Part shown: in pieces, positions 44,074-55,915 of the stretch
Position numbering within the stretch: the stretch's first letter is position 1
Layout: every line of letters starts with the position of its first letter
NCBI RefSeq assembly: GCF_002079305.1
Contig: NZ_CP015039.1
Coordinates: forward strand, 2,005,501 to 2,069,500
Direction of reading: 5' to 3'
DNA length: 64,000 bases
Source of the DNA: Rhodovulum sp. P5
GTDB taxonomy: Bacteria; Pseudomonadota; Alphaproteobacteria; Rhodobacterales; Rhodobacteraceae
Position numbers and translations under genes: made by a program
The notes under the pieces: generated by a model
Told to the model about the DNA's origin: nothing
The model's database searches: none
What the model saw: the letters and a program-made list of their open reading frames with translations, nothing else

Positions 44074-44958
44074 TTACACGCGCAGGGCCACGCGGCACGC
44101 CAGCCAGGACAATCCGATGACGGCAAGATCGACGACCAGATAAGGGAACAGTGCCGGATCGTCCGCGCCAAGCGGATAGGTGTAAAGCGCCAGTCCCGAC
44201 AGCGGCCCGGGCAGGGCCACCATCAAGACCGCGGTCGCGTTATTGACGAAGTGAAACGCCATCGCCGCACCAAGGGTCCCGGTCCGGGCGGTCAGGTCCG
44301 ACGCGGCAAGCGAAAAGATCCCGGCCCACAGCACCACCGCCGCGGTGTTTGCCCCGGTCAGGTCCGGGTCGAAATGGCCCCAGGCGAACATCACCGCAGG
44401 CACCCCCATCCAGATCGCCGGATGGGTAAACCGCGCCGCGAGTTGCTGTTGAAGATAGCCGCGAAACAGCAACTCCTCCGACGCCGTCTGGATCAGCAGC
44501 GCCGGAACCGCCAGCGGCAGAAGCGTCAGCCACCGCCCCGCAGCCAGGTTGGGCACGATCCCGTCATCCATCGGCAGCAGGACCCAGAGCGCGGCGTGCA
44601 ACAGTGTCAGCGCCCACAACACGCGCGTGAAATGCCGCACCGCAAGGATCGGCGGCCCCGTCATGGAAAAGAGCCCCCGGTCCTGCAACAGGTTCGCCGC
44701 CGTCACGATGCCCACGATCAGCGCCGCGAAGGAGAAGAGCAGCCACAGCGCATCGTGGGTGGTCAGGGTGGTGACAAAGATCCCCTCGAACACCGCAGCG
44801 GCGATCGAGGCCCCGGAAAGCGCCGCCACGACACCATAGACCGCGTAGATCAGCCCCATATAGACCGTGAAAGCCAGCAGCACGCCAAGGATCGTCCGCC
44901 AAACCGCCGATCCGGCCCGCGCCGATGCCACCAGTCTGTCATGTGGGCGATACCGCAT
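44074..44958 (-). CDS. CPBP family intramembrane glutamic endopeptidase (copy 2)
   Basis: A 294-residue paralogue of the preceding protein with the same catalytic layout: SEELLFRGYLQQQL (Glu161, Glu162), a histidine in AWGHFDP and MAFHFVNN. Identity is strongest over the three motifs, weaker in the N-terminal half. The first gene of the pair in the transcription direction, divergent from ilvD. The tandem copies may work together or on different substrates. Confidence 0.9.
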   Translation of the reverse strand: MRYRPHDRLVASARAGSAVWRTILGVLLAFTVYMGLIYAVYGVVAALSGASIAAAVFEGIFVTTLTTHDALWLLFSFAALIVGIVTAANLLQDRGLFSMTGPPILAVRHFTRVLWALTLLHAALWVLLPMDDGIVPNLAAGRWLTLLPLAVPALLIQTASEELLFRGYLQQQLAARFTHPAIWMGVPAVMFAWGHFDPDLTGANTAAVVLWAGIFSLAASDLTARTGTLGAAMAFHFVNNATAVLMVALPGPLSGLALYTYPLGADDPALFPYLVVDLAVIGLSWLACRVALRV

Positions 44959-45048
44959 CGGCCTTTTCCTTCCGCTGGCGCAACCTAGACCGGGCGGGCA
45001 GGACCATCAATCGCTTGTCACATATCCCCGCCGCGTCTATTCCGAAAC

Positions 45049-46802
45049 ATGACCAGGCGGGAGGCCCCCTTGCAAAAACCCCTGATTGACAAGTCCAACC
45101 TGCCCAGCCGCCACGCGACCGAGGGCCCCGCCCGGGCGCCGCACCGGTCGTTCTACTACGCGATGGGCCTGTCGGAAGACGAGATCCACCAACCCCTTGT
45201 GGGCGTCGCCACCTGCTGGAACGAGGCCGCCCCTGCAACACCGCGCTGAACCGGCAGGCGCAGGCCGCCAAGATGGGCGTGAAAGAGGCGCACGGCACCC
45301 CGCGAGAGTTCACCACGATCACCGTGACCGACGGCATCGCGCAGGGGCATGAGGGCATGCGCTCCTCCCTTCCCAGCCGGGAGGCGATCGCCGACACGGT
45401 GGAACTGACGATGCGCGGCCACTGCTACGACGCGCTTGTCGGGCTTGCGGGCTGCGACAAGTCCCTGCCGGGGATGATGATGGCGATGGTCCGGCTGAAC
45501 GTCCCCTCCGTCTTTGTCTATGGTGGGTCGATCCTGCCCGGCCGGCACGAAGGGCGCGATGTCACCGTGCAGGATGTGTACGAGGCCGTGGGCGCGAACC
45601 AGGCGGGCAAGATGTCGGAAGCCGCGCTTGTTGCGCTGGAAAAGGTCGCCTGCCCTTCCGCGGGCGCCTGTGGCGGGCAATTCACCGCCAACACCATGGC
45701 CTGCGTGTCCGAGGCCATTGGGCTTGCCCTGCCCAACTCCTCTGCCGCGCCCGCGCCCTATGAATCGCGCGATCAGTATTGCGAGGCATCTGGACGCGCG
45801 GTGATGGACCTGCTGGCAAAGGGCATCCGCGCCCGGGACATCGTCACCCTGAAAGCGCTGGAAAATGCCGCAAGGGTGGTCGCCTGCACGGGCGGGTCGA
45901 CCAATGCCGGGCTGCATCTGCCCGCCATCGCCCATGAGGCGGGGATCGACTTCGACCTCTTCGACGTGACCGACATTTTCCGCGACACCCCCTATTTCGT
46001 CGATCTCAAACCCGGCGGGCGCTACGTCGCCAAGGATTTGTACGAGGCCGGCGGCGTGCCGGTGATCCTGAAGGAATTGCGCAAGGCCGGCCTGATCCAC
46101 GAGGACTGCCTGACCGTGACCGGCCGCAGCATCGGGGAAGAGATCGACCTGGTGGAGCGTGAGGCCGACGGCAGGGTCATCCACCCCGTGGCCACGCCCT
46201 TGTCGCCGACCGGAGGCGTCGTGGGCCTGAAGGGCAACCTTGCCCCGGATGGCGCGATTTCCAAGGTCGCAGGCATGACGGCGGAGCAGCAGGTCTTTTC
46301 CGGCCCCGCCCGCGTATTCGAGTGCGAGGAAGACGCCTTTGCCGCGGTGCGGGACCGAGCCTATGCCGAGGGCGATGTTATCGTCATCCGGAACGAGGGC
46401 CCGGCAGGCGGCCCCGGCATGCGCGAGATGCTGGCGACCACCGCGGCCCTTGCCGGGCAGGGCATGGGCAAGAAGGTCGCACTGATCACCGACGGGCGTT
46501 TTTCTGGCGCGACGCGCGGTTTCTGCGTGGGCCATGTCGGCCCCGAGGCAGCCCATGGCGGCCCCATCGCGCTGATCGAGGACGGCGACCGGATCACCAT
46601 CGACGCAGTGAAGGGCGAGTTGTCCGTAGAGTTGTCAGAGGACGAGCTGGCCCGGCGCAAGGCCGATTGGAAAGGCCCGAAAGACACGATCTACGGCGCG
46701 GGCGCGTTGTGGAAATACGTGCAGCTTGTGGGTCCCACACGAAAGGGCGCCGTTACCCATCCCGGGGCGGCCGGTGAAAAACATGATTATATGTCGCTTT
46801 AG
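45049..46802 (+). pseudogene. ilvD: Dihydroxy-acid dehydratase, frameshifted (probable sequence error)
   Basis: IlvD dehydrates dihydroxy acids to 2-keto acids in valine/isoleucine synthesis, using a [2Fe-2S] or [4Fe-4S] cluster. The N-terminal 60 residues (to ATCWNEAAP) read in one frame to a TGA at 45247-45249; the rest ([19 protein letters not shown] onward, through [16 protein letters not shown] and [14 protein letters not shown]) is one frame over. A missing base in the CCCC run at 45230-45233 explains it; five C would give a complete 584-residue enzyme. The gene is otherwise perfect, so it is very likely functional. Confidence 0.93.
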
Positions 46803-47523
46803 GCTCGGCCTTCCGGGCGGACTTCTGGCCGCAGCGCTCAGCACCATGATGCTGTCGGGGTGCCTGGCCGCGGGGCCGGAGGCATCGGCTGGGCTCGGCG
46901 GGCTCGCCTTCAGCCGGGCCGCCCCGCAAAAGGTGCAGGTCGCCGACGACACGGTGGTGATCGCGGGGCCGCGTGGTTTCTGCGTGGATGTGCGGGCGAC
47001 CCGTGACGGGCAGCAGGGGGCGTTCGTCCTGATGGCCAGTTGCGCGGCGCTGACCGGGCGCGAAAACGCCCCGATGCCCGCCGATCCCGCGATTCTGACC
47101 GCCTCCGTCGCCTCGCGCCCCGGAACCGGCGGCCGCGAGGAAGACCGCGCCATACGGCTGGCCCAGTTCTTCACATCCGAGGCGGGGCTGGCCGCACTGG
47201 CCCGCGATGGCCGCGCCGACAGCGTCGTGGTGCATCGGATGTACGAACGCGACAGGCTGTTCCTCATCCACCTGACCGACAGCAGCGAAAACGCCGGCGA
47301 GGGGCTGAGCACGACCTATTGGCGGGCCCTGTTCGAGGTGAACGACCGTCTGGTCACGGCCTCTGTCGTCGGGTTCGAGGACCGGGCCATCGACGACAAG
47401 ACAAGCCGGGCGGTGCTGCGCGACTTCGCCGCCCATATCCGGGCCGAGAGCAAGACGCTGGCCCCCGCCCACAGCGTTGAAGACCCGGCGCCGGAACAAC
47501 TGGTGATGAAGAAGGAACCCTGA
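46783..47523 (+). CDS. Putative lipoprotein of unknown function
   Basis: A 246-residue exported protein. The signal segment ([22 protein letters not shown]) contains a lipobox LSGC, Cys27. The mature part is globular and mixed alpha/beta ([22 protein letters not shown] ... [25 protein letters not shown]), with one Cys pair that could form a disulfide. I recognise no family. ATG 46783 overlaps the ilvD 3' end by 20 nt. Confidence 0.75.
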   Translation: MIICRFRLGLPGGLLAAALSTMMLSGCLAAGPEASAGLGGLAFSRAAPQKVQVADDTVVIAGPRGFCVDVRATRDGQQGAFVLMASCAALTGRENAPMPADPAILTASVASRPGTGGREEDRAIRLAQFFTSEAGLAALARDGRADSVVVHRMYERDRLFLIHLTDSSENAGEGLSTTYWRALFEVNDRLVTASVVGFEDRAIDDKTSRAVLRDFAAHIRAESKTLAPAHSVEDPAPEQLVMKKEP

Positions 47524-47551
47524 GCGGCCCGCGACACGGGCGACGGCCTGA

Positions 47552-49645
<2,094 letters not shown>

Positions 49646-49816
49646 ACGCCACCCCCGCGTGCCCCGACGCCCCGGGTGATTACCTTGTGGTTACCTGTTG
49701 CCGCTAGGGTGACGATCTTTCCCTTTTCCCAACTATTGTCGGGCGCCGATCAAAATCCTGCCCGATTTCCGCAGCATTTTAGGCGCCAGCGCAGATCGCT
49801 ACCCAAGGAATATCAG

Positions 49817-50716
49817 ATGGACCGACTGACCGAAATGGAAGCCTTCGCCACCGTGGTGGACCAGGGCGGCTTCACCGACGCGGCCAAGAAGATGGGCATT
49901 TCCAAATCCGCGGTGTCCAAGCATGTTTCCTCGCTCGAGGCGCGTCTTGGCGCGCGCCTGCTGAACCGCACCACCCGCCGGGTCAGCCCCACCGAAATCG
50001 GCCTGGCCTATTACGACCGGGCCCGCCGCGTGCTGAACGATGCCGGAGAGGCCGATGCGCTTGTCACCTCCATGCAATCGGCGCCTTCGGGCCTGTTGCG
50101 GGTGTCGGTGGCCACCGATTTCGGGGTCAATCACCTCTCGCCGCTGTTGGGCGATTTCCTGACCAACTATCCCGATATCTCGGTCAACATGGTGCTGAAC
50201 AACCGCTATGTCGAACTGATCTCGGAAGGGTTCGATATGGCGATCCGCGTGGGCGAGTTGGAGGACAGCACGCTGCGCGCCCGCAAACTGACCGAGACCA
50301 GCAAGCGCATGATCGCCTCGCCCGCCTATTTCGAGAAATTCGGGCGTCCGCAGAAGATCGACGATCTGAACGAACACAAGCTGCTGCACTATTCCAACCA
50401 GGCCAGCGGCAATGTCTGGAAGATCACCGCGCCCTCCGGCGAAAAGCGGCAGGTGCGCACCGCCGGCTGGCTGACGGTCAATGACGGGCAATCGCTTCTG
50501 AACGCAGCGATTTCCGGGCTTGGCATCGCCTATCTGCCCAGCTTCCTGTTCCGCGACGCGATGGAACAGGGTCTGGTACAGGAAGCGATCCCGGGCCTGC
50601 CGGCCGAAACGCTCGGGATCTATGCGGTCTATCCGCCGGGGCGGTTCACCCAGCCCAAGGTGCGCGCCTTCATCGACTTCCTTGTCGATCGGTTCTCCGG
50701 CACCGAGGTGATCTGA
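49817..50716 (+). CDS. LysR family transcriptional regulator
   Basis: A 299-residue regulator. The N-terminal winged helix spans residues 1-60 (FATVVDQGGFTDAAKKMGIS, then SAVSKHVSSLEARLGARLL) with the common RTTRRVSPTEIG end. The effector domain follows (DFGVNHLSPLLGDFL ... ISGLGIAYLPSFL). It resembles the subgroup with an N-terminal MDRLTEMEAF. I take ATG 49817; the frame extends upstream. Its target is unknown; no divergently transcribed gene shares a promoter with it. Confidence 0.93.
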   Translation: MDRLTEMEAFATVVDQGGFTDAAKKMGISKSAVSKHVSSLEARLGARLLNRTTRRVSPTEIGLAYYDRARRVLNDAGEADALVTSMQSAPSGLLRVSVATDFGVNHLSPLLGDFLTNYPDISVNMVLNNRYVELISEGFDMAIRVGELEDSTLRARKLTETSKRMIASPAYFEKFGRPQKIDDLNEHKLLHYSNQASGNVWKITAPSGEKRQVRTAGWLTVNDGQSLLNAAISGLGIAYLPSFLFRDAMEQGLVQEAIPGLPAETLGIYAVYPPGRFTQPKVRAFIDFLVDRFSGTEVI

Positions 50717-50725
50717 GCGCCAGCC

Positions 50726-51669
50726 TCACCTTGACAGACGCAGAACCGCCTCGACCCGGCGGTTTTGCTGACGCCCCTCCTCGGTCAGGTTGCCGCTCAG
50801 CGGGGCAAGAAAGCCGACGCCCTCTGCGCTCAACCTCTCCGGCGCCACGCCCAACCTGTCGATCAGGTAGCGGCGCACCGCCTGCGCGCGTTTGCGGGAC
50901 AGCGCGACATTGCCGTCCAGCCCGCCGACATCGTCGGTATGCCCGACCAGAAGGATGTCGCGCTCGGGGTCGTCCTCAAGACAGTCGGCCAGCGCCTGCA
51001 AGGACGCAAAAGGCCCCTCGCCCAGATCGGTGGAGCCTGTCTTGAAAACCAGATCGTCAAGAACGACATGGCCGTCACGCGTCAGCCGGTCGGAAAGCGT
51101 CCCGCCCCCCCCTTGGCGGGTCCACCTTGCGGGGGCATGGCGTCCGGTTCTGCCTTGATTTCCGGCGCCTCGGCCCCGGTCACACGCGTGATCTGGATAA
51201 ACGCCCGGTTGGAGGAGCGGCTGACCATCAGGCACAGGAAATCGGGGCCGTCCGGCGCGGTGCGCCGCGCCGTAAGATACAGGAAATCGCCCAAATCCAC
51301 ATGCATCTGCGGTTCCGGCAGCGTCGGCGTCGCGAAGCGGAAGTCGAACCCGCCGCAATCGGCATCCGCACATTCGAAGATGATCAGGTAGCCCTCGGAC
51401 AGGAGCGCCTCCCGCAAGGGGGTAAGGATCTGAAGACTGGTCAGGCCGTCCTGCGGATAGGTCCAGACCTGATGCAGCACCTGCCCTTCAACGGCAAGCG
51501 TGGGGACGCCTTCCCCCTCGAACGGGCCTATGGGCACGGACAGGCGCAAGGGGCCCTCGCGTGTCTCGACCGTCATCCGTGCCGGCGACGGCACCTCAAG
51601 CGCGGGGGCCGGCGCAGCGGCGGAAAGACCGAACAGGACAAGGGCCGCGATACGCCCAGCCCGCATCAT
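50726..51669 (-). pseudogene. OmpA-family outer-membrane protein, frameshifted (probable sequence error)
   Basis: The N-terminal part (signal peptide MMRAGRIAALVLFGLSAAAPAPALE and about 165 residues) is one frame; the C-terminal OmpA domain (LDDLVFKTGSTDLGEGPFASLQALAD ... LVGHTDDVGG and LSRKRAQAVRRYLIDRLGV) is in the next. The break is in a run of eight C at 51105-51112 (G on the coding strand); nine would join them in a 314-residue protein with peptidoglycan-binding OmpA fold at the end. The start overlaps the AhpD-like gene stop by 4 nt. Probably intact in the organism. Confidence 0.85.
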
Positions 51670-52241
51670 CGGTGGGCGCCGTGATACGCCTCGTTCGGTT
51701 CCATCCCCGAGGCCGACGCGATCCGGTTCGACATCGCGAAGAAGCCCGCCACCGCCGCGATGTCCCAGATATCGCGGTCGCTGAAGCCTTCTTGGCGCAA
51801 GGCTTCCCGGTCGGCTTCCTCGACCTTGTGGCTTTCCTCGGTCAGCTTGGCCGCGAAATCCAGCATCGCGCGCTGGCGCGGCGGCAGGTCCACGGCACGA
51901 TAGTTCATCACCATCGCCTCACCCAGTTTCGGGTCGCCCGACAGCTCCCTCACCGCGGCGCCGTGGGCCACCTGGCAGTACCAGCACCGGTTGATCGAGG
52001 AGACGACGACCGCGATCATCTCCCGCTCCAGCTTGCTCAGCCCGCTTGGGCCCAGCATCAGGTCGTTATACATCGCGCCGAAGGCGTTCAGCTTGGTGAT
52101 ATCAAACGCATAGGCCCGGAGCACGTTGGGCACGAGGCCCAGCTTCTCGGTACACAGATCGAAATAGCGCTGCGTTTCGTCCGGCAGCGGATCGACCATC
52201 GGCAGGTCCAGCGCGATTGGCGGGCTGTCATCGTTGGGCAT
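51666..52241 (-). CDS. Peroxidase-related (AhpD-like) protein
   Basis: A 191-residue member of the carboxymuconolactone decarboxylase/AhpD superfamily. CWYCQVAHG at residues 86-94 contains the redox pair Cys86/Cys89 and His93, matching the TIGR01926 group of peroxidase-related proteins. It probably reduces peroxides or disulfides. Its stop overlaps the start of the OmpA-family gene by 4 nt; 3 nt separate it from the GNAT gene upstream. Confidence 0.92.
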   Translation of the reverse strand: MPNDDSPPIALDLPMVDPLPDETQRYFDLCTEKLGLVPNVLRAYAFDITKLNAFGAMYNDLMLGPSGLSKLEREMIAVVVSSINRCWYCQVAHGAAVRELSGDPKLGEAMVMNYRAVDLPPRQRAMLDFAAKLTEESHKVEEADREALRQEGFSDRDIWDIAAVAGFFAMSNRIASASGMEPNEAYHGAHR

Positions 52242-52244
52242 GTC

Positions 52245-52970
52245 TCACCCCTTTTCCGGCGGGATCATCCGGTAATGGTAGCGGGCGGCCGGCGTCATTC
52301 CCAGCGAAGAATAAAGCGCATGCGCGCCCGTATTGGCCTCGGTCACCAGAACGACCAGCGTCTCGGCCCCCTCAGCCTGCCCCCATATCGCGGCGGCGTG
52401 CATCATGTTCCGGGCCGTGCCCTTGCGGCGATGCTCTGGACTGACGGCCATGGCATGGACGAAACACATGTCTTCATGCACGGCCGCAAAGGCGACCCCC
52501 GCGGCCCGGTCGCTCTGTCGGCCCAGAACGGCGGTCTTGGGGCCTGTCACCCGTTCCATCACGGCGCGGCGTGCGGGGCCAATGCCGTTCTCGGCCCACA
52601 GTTCCTCCATGATGGCAAGTGGCTGCCAGACGGTGAAGGCGGAAACCGGCGGCGGGGGCGGGGCGGCGACCCCGCCGATGGGGGCGGATAGCAGCAGCAC
52701 CGGATCGACAACTTCATAGCCCCGGACCGCGAGGGTCGCGTCCAGCCCGCTCTCCCCCTCGCGCAGCATGAACAGGCACGGCTGGCCCAAAGCCGCCATC
52801 GCCACTTCTGCCGCGGGCACATCGACGTCGGCCACGTCGGCCTCGGCCGTGGTGGCCGACACGCGCTTGCCCCCGCCCTGCCCGTCCCGGATGCACCAGG
52901 GCCCATGCCGCCAGCGCGCGGCAGGGGGCCATGTCGCCTCCTGCCCGGCGAACAGCCGGTCGAAACTCAC
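52245..52970 (-). CDS. GNAT family N-acetyltransferase
   Basis: A 241-residue acyltransferase. The acetyl-CoA motif VHAMAVSPEHRRKGTARNMM is clear in the C-terminal half, with ANTGAHALYSSLGM near the end; the N-terminal half is less conserved and contains a Pro-rich loop. It starts with GTG (52968-52970) overlapping the stop of the molybdopterin-binding gene (GTGA), so both belong to one operon. Substrate unknown. Confidence 0.85.
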   Translation of the reverse strand: MSFDRLFAGQEATWPPAARWRHGPWCIRDGQGGGKRVSATTAEADVADVDVPAAEVAMAALGQPCLFMLREGESGLDATLAVRGYEVVDPVLLLSAPIGGVAAPPPPPVSAFTVWQPLAIMEELWAENGIGPARRAVMERVTGPKTAVLGRQSDRAAGVAFAAVHEDMCFVHAMAVSPEHRRKGTARNMMHAAAIWGQAEGAETLVVLVTEANTGAHALYSSLGMTPAARYHYRMIPPEKG

Positions 52971-53698
52971 CCGACAGCCTCGGGGAACAGGGTGCAAAGC
53001 TTGCCCATGGCGCTGTCGATCCGTTCGCCACTCGTGCCGCGGATCACGATATTGGTGCCGTAGACCCCGTCGCGGTTATAGGGGTACGAGCCGATGGAGA
53101 GGTCCGGAAACTCCGCCGCCAGCCCGCCAAGGAGCGTGGCGATGTCGCCCTCCGCCCGCTCAACGCTCAGGTTCTGGGACATCAGCGGATCACCCCCGGT
53201 GAGCGTCGGCAAGACGCCCGCCACCATCGCCTGAAAAATCGTCGGAACCCCCGCCATGACATGGACATTGCCCAGCGTGAAGCCCGGCGCAGCCGACACC
53301 GGGTTGTCGATCAGCGTGGCACCTTCGGGAATACGGGCCATGCGCAGGCGGGCATCGTTCAATTCCCGCCCCATCCGGTCGCAATAGTCCTGCATGATCG
53401 CCCGGGCGTCGTCGCGAACGTCGATGGGCACCCCGAAGGCCGCGGCGACCGCGTCGGCGGTGATGTCGTCATGGGTCGGACCGATCCCGCCAGAAGTGAT
53501 CACGGTGTCATGGGCCGCCCGCAGGGCGTTCAGCGCCTCGACGATCCGGTCCTGCACATCCGGCACGATCCGCACCTCGGCCAGACGGATGCCGTGCTTG
53601 ACCAGTTCCCCGGCAAGGAAATGCATGTTCGCATCGCGCGTGCGCCCCGTCAGGATTTCGTCGCCGATCACCAGCATCGCCGCGGTGGGGTTGCTCAT
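52967..53698 (-). CDS. Molybdopterin-binding (CinA N-terminal type) protein
   Basis: A 243-residue protein consisting of one MoCF-biosynthesis/molybdopterin-binding domain like the N-terminal part of CinA: LVIGDEILTGRTRDANMHFLA, TSGGIGPTHDDITADAVAAAFG, and the GVPTIFQAMVAGVLP segment. The C-terminal nicotinamide-nucleotide amidase half of full CinA is absent, so it is the short class. Starts at ATG 53696-53698. A long frame beyond this start is a shadow of bciA. Confidence 0.88.
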   Translation of the reverse strand: MSNPTAAMLVIGDEILTGRTRDANMHFLAGELVKHGIRLAEVRIVPDVQDRIVEALNALRAAHDTVITSGGIGPTHDDITADAVAAAFGVPIDVRDDARAIMQDYCDRMGRELNDARLRMARIPEGATLIDNPVSAAPGFTLGNVHVMAGVPTIFQAMVAGVLPTLTGGDPLMSQNLSVERAEGDIATLLGGLAAEFPDLSIGSYPYNRDGVYGTNIVIRGTSGERIDSAMGKLCTLFPEAVG

Positions 53699-53872
53699 CC
53701 TCGCCTCCGTTTCAAACCTGTCAGCTTCGGGTATAGGAGCCTGCGGGGCGCTTTCAAAGCCCCCCGGCGCAACGCGGCAATCTGCGGCCTCTTCTGCATC
53801 GGCGCGCTGTCGCATAGGGTGGCGCCGAAACGGCCCGCACCGGGCGATCCGCTTGCCAGAAGGAGCCATGCC

Positions 53873-54844
53873 ATGACCCGAACCGACCGCAAACGCGTCT
53901 TCGTCCTTGGGGGCACCGGAACCATCGGCACCGCCACGGTCAAGGCGCTGGTTCGTGCAGGCCATGACGTCGTGTGTTTCATCCGGCCCGGGTCCGAGGC
54001 CAAACTGCCCGACGGGGCCAAGGCGCGCACGGGCGACGTGACCGATCCACTGTCGCTGACCGAGGACGGTTTCCGGGGAGAACGGTTCGATGCCGTTGTG
54101 TCCTGCCTCGCCTCGCGCACGGGCGTGCCCCGCGATGCGTGGGAGATCGACCACCAGGCCCATGTCGAGGCGCTGGACATCGCCAAGGCGGCGGGCGTCA
54201 CGCAATTCGTGCTGCTGTCGGCGATCTGCGTTCAGAAACCGCTTCTGGCCTTCCAGCAGGCCAAGCTGGCCTTCGAGAAAGAGTTGCGCGACTCGGGCCT
54301 GACATGGTCCATCGTGCGTCCCACCGCGTTCTTCAAATCGCTTTCGGGGCAGGTTGAGCGGGTGCGCAAGGGCAAACCCTTCCTGATGTTCGGGGATGGC
54401 ACCCTGACCGCCTGCAAGCCGATCAGCGACGACGACCTTGGCACCTATATCGCGGAGTGCCTGATCGACCCGGACCGTTGGAACCGCATCCTGCCGATCG
54501 GCGGGCCGGGGGCGGCCATCACCCCCCGCGCGCAGGGGGAGATGCTGTTCGCCGCACTGCGGCAGGAACCGAAGTTCAAACAGGTGCCGGTGGCGATGCT
54601 GAACGTGATCATCGCGGTGCTGTCGACGCTGGGAAAAGTGTCGCCCAAGATGCGCGACAAGGCCGAACTGGCGCGGATCGGGCGGTACTACGCCACCGAG
54701 TCGATGCTGCTGTGGGATCCCGAGACCGGGACATACGATGCCGACGCGACACCCTCTGCCGGCACCGAAACGCTCGCTGATTTCTACGCCCGCCTTGCAC
54801 GCAGCGGCGAAACCGTCGATCTGGGCGAACATGCCGTGTTCTAG
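53873..54844 (+). CDS. bciA: Divinyl (proto)chlorophyllide a 8-vinyl-reductase, BciA type
   Basis: A 323-residue NADPH-dependent short-chain-type protein. FVLGGTGTIG near residue 10 binds the cofactor; FDAVVSCLASRTGVPRDAW, LLSAICVQKPLLAFQQAKLAFE and the IGRYYATESMLLW end segment are those of BciA, which reduces the 8-vinyl group of divinyl chlorophyllides. The start is the ATG with AGGAG 7 nt upstream. In Rhodobacter, bciA also lies outside the photosynthesis gene cluster (known). The call rests on recognised sequence; a different NAD(P)H-binding reductase is less likely. Confidence 0.85.
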   Translation: MTRTDRKRVFVLGGTGTIGTATVKALVRAGHDVVCFIRPGSEAKLPDGAKARTGDVTDPLSLTEDGFRGERFDAVVSCLASRTGVPRDAWEIDHQAHVEALDIAKAAGVTQFVLLSAICVQKPLLAFQQAKLAFEKELRDSGLTWSIVRPTAFFKSLSGQVERVRKGKPFLMFGDGTLTACKPISDDDLGTYIAECLIDPDRWNRILPIGGPGAAITPRAQGEMLFAALRQEPKFKQVPVAMLNVIIAVLSTLGKVSPKMRDKAELARIGRYYATESMLLWDPETGTYDADATPSAGTETLADFYARLARSGETVDLGEHAVF

Positions 54845-54880
54845 GCCCCGGCCGGGCCACGGCATGCCCGCAAGGTCAGG

Positions 54881-55168
54881 TCAGGCAAAGATATACATGT
54901 TGTTGCCGATGATGATCTTCAGCGCGAAGATCGCGATCAGCACCACCAGCGGCGCCAAGTCGATGGAGCCGGTATTGGGCAGGATACGGCGCACCGGGGA
55001 ATAGATCGGCTCCAGCAACTGGTTCAGGCCGCGCCAGATCTGCCCGACGATGGGCTGGTAGACATTCAGCACGTTAAAGCTGATCAGCCAGCTCATGATG
55101 ATCTGAACGATGATGATGAAATAGACGATGTTCAGGATCATCAGGAGGATCATGAAAAGCGAAAGCAT
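54881..55168 (-). CDS. YggT family membrane protein
   Basis: A 95-residue inner-membrane protein with two hydrophobic segments separated by the conserved LEPIYSPVRRILPNTGSIDLAPLVVL signature of the YggT family, linked in some bacteria to osmotic tolerance and FtsZ-associated cell shape. ATG 55166-55168 is used; upstream frame is intergenic. Convergent with bciA. Confidence 0.9.
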   Translation of the reverse strand: MLSLFMILLMILNIVYFIIIVQIIMSWLISFNVLNVYQPIVGQIWRGLNQLLEPIYSPVRRILPNTGSIDLAPLVVLIAIFALKIIIGNNMYIFA

Positions 55169-55308
55169 GGGCAAGCCTTTCCTTCTGTCAGCTATCCGCC
55201 CAACAGGTAGGCGCAGCCGCGCCCCGGTGCAACTGTCTTTCCGCCGCGTCGCCCTTGACGGTAAACGCAGCAGGCGCAAGGCATGGCCCGACACAAAGGA
55301 AGCTTCAC

Positions 55309-55841
55309 ATGTACCCGTTTCTGCGTCTTGCCAAGGAACTCCACATCCACCGGAAGGCCCCGCCCCTGCCGCTGACGGGAACGCATGTCTCGACCCATGT
55401 CTGCTGGCCGTGGGATCTCGATGTCTGGTGGGAACTCAACAACGGGCGCACGCTGACGCTGCTTGATCTGGGCCGGATCCCGCTGGCCCGCCGGGTGGGC
55501 CTGATCGACACGCTTCGCCGCGAGCGCTGGGGGCTGACCATGGCCGGGGTCTCGGTCCGCTATCGCCGGCGCGTGCGGATGTTCGACCGGTTCGAAATCC
55601 ACAGCCGCTGCGTCGGCTGGGACGACCGGTTCATCTATATCGAGCAGGGCATGTGGCGCCGCGGCGACTGGGCCAATCACGCGCTCTATCGCTCCGCCGT
55701 GACGGACGAGAACGGGATTGTCGCGACCGACCGCGTGGTCCGGGCAATGGGGGTCGACCCGGTCTCGCCCCCCTGCCCGACTGGGTCGCCGCGTGGATCG
55801 GGGCCGAGGGCGAACGCCCGTGGCCGCCGATGCAAGGCTGA
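55309..55841 (+). pseudogene. Hotdog-fold thioesterase, frameshifted near the C-terminus (probable sequence error)
   Basis: A protein of the acyl-CoA thioesterase/THEM6-like hotdog family: THVSTHVCWPWDLDVWWELNNGRTLTLLDLGR with the catalytic-type Asn/Asp region, and FIYIEQGMWRRGDWANHAL. After GVDPVSPP the frame changes at the CCCCCC run 55768-55773; adding one C continues as LPDWVAAWIGAEGERPWPPMQG to the stop at 55839-55841, giving 177 residues. Without it the frame adds an unrelated Arg-rich tail. Most of the gene is intact and the break is in a homopolymer, so the true gene is probably functional. Confidence 0.85.
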
Positions 55842-55915
55842 CCCTACGGCACCAAAACGATTGCGAAACCCGTGAATGGCCTGTCTTATGCCCCCGCGAT
55901 GGCGGGAGATGACAC

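Noticed and set aside
53699..54865. Upstream extension of the molybdopterin-binding gene into a 632-codon frame
   Set aside because: The extra part is the antisense of bciA; the real start is ATG 53696-53698 by family length.
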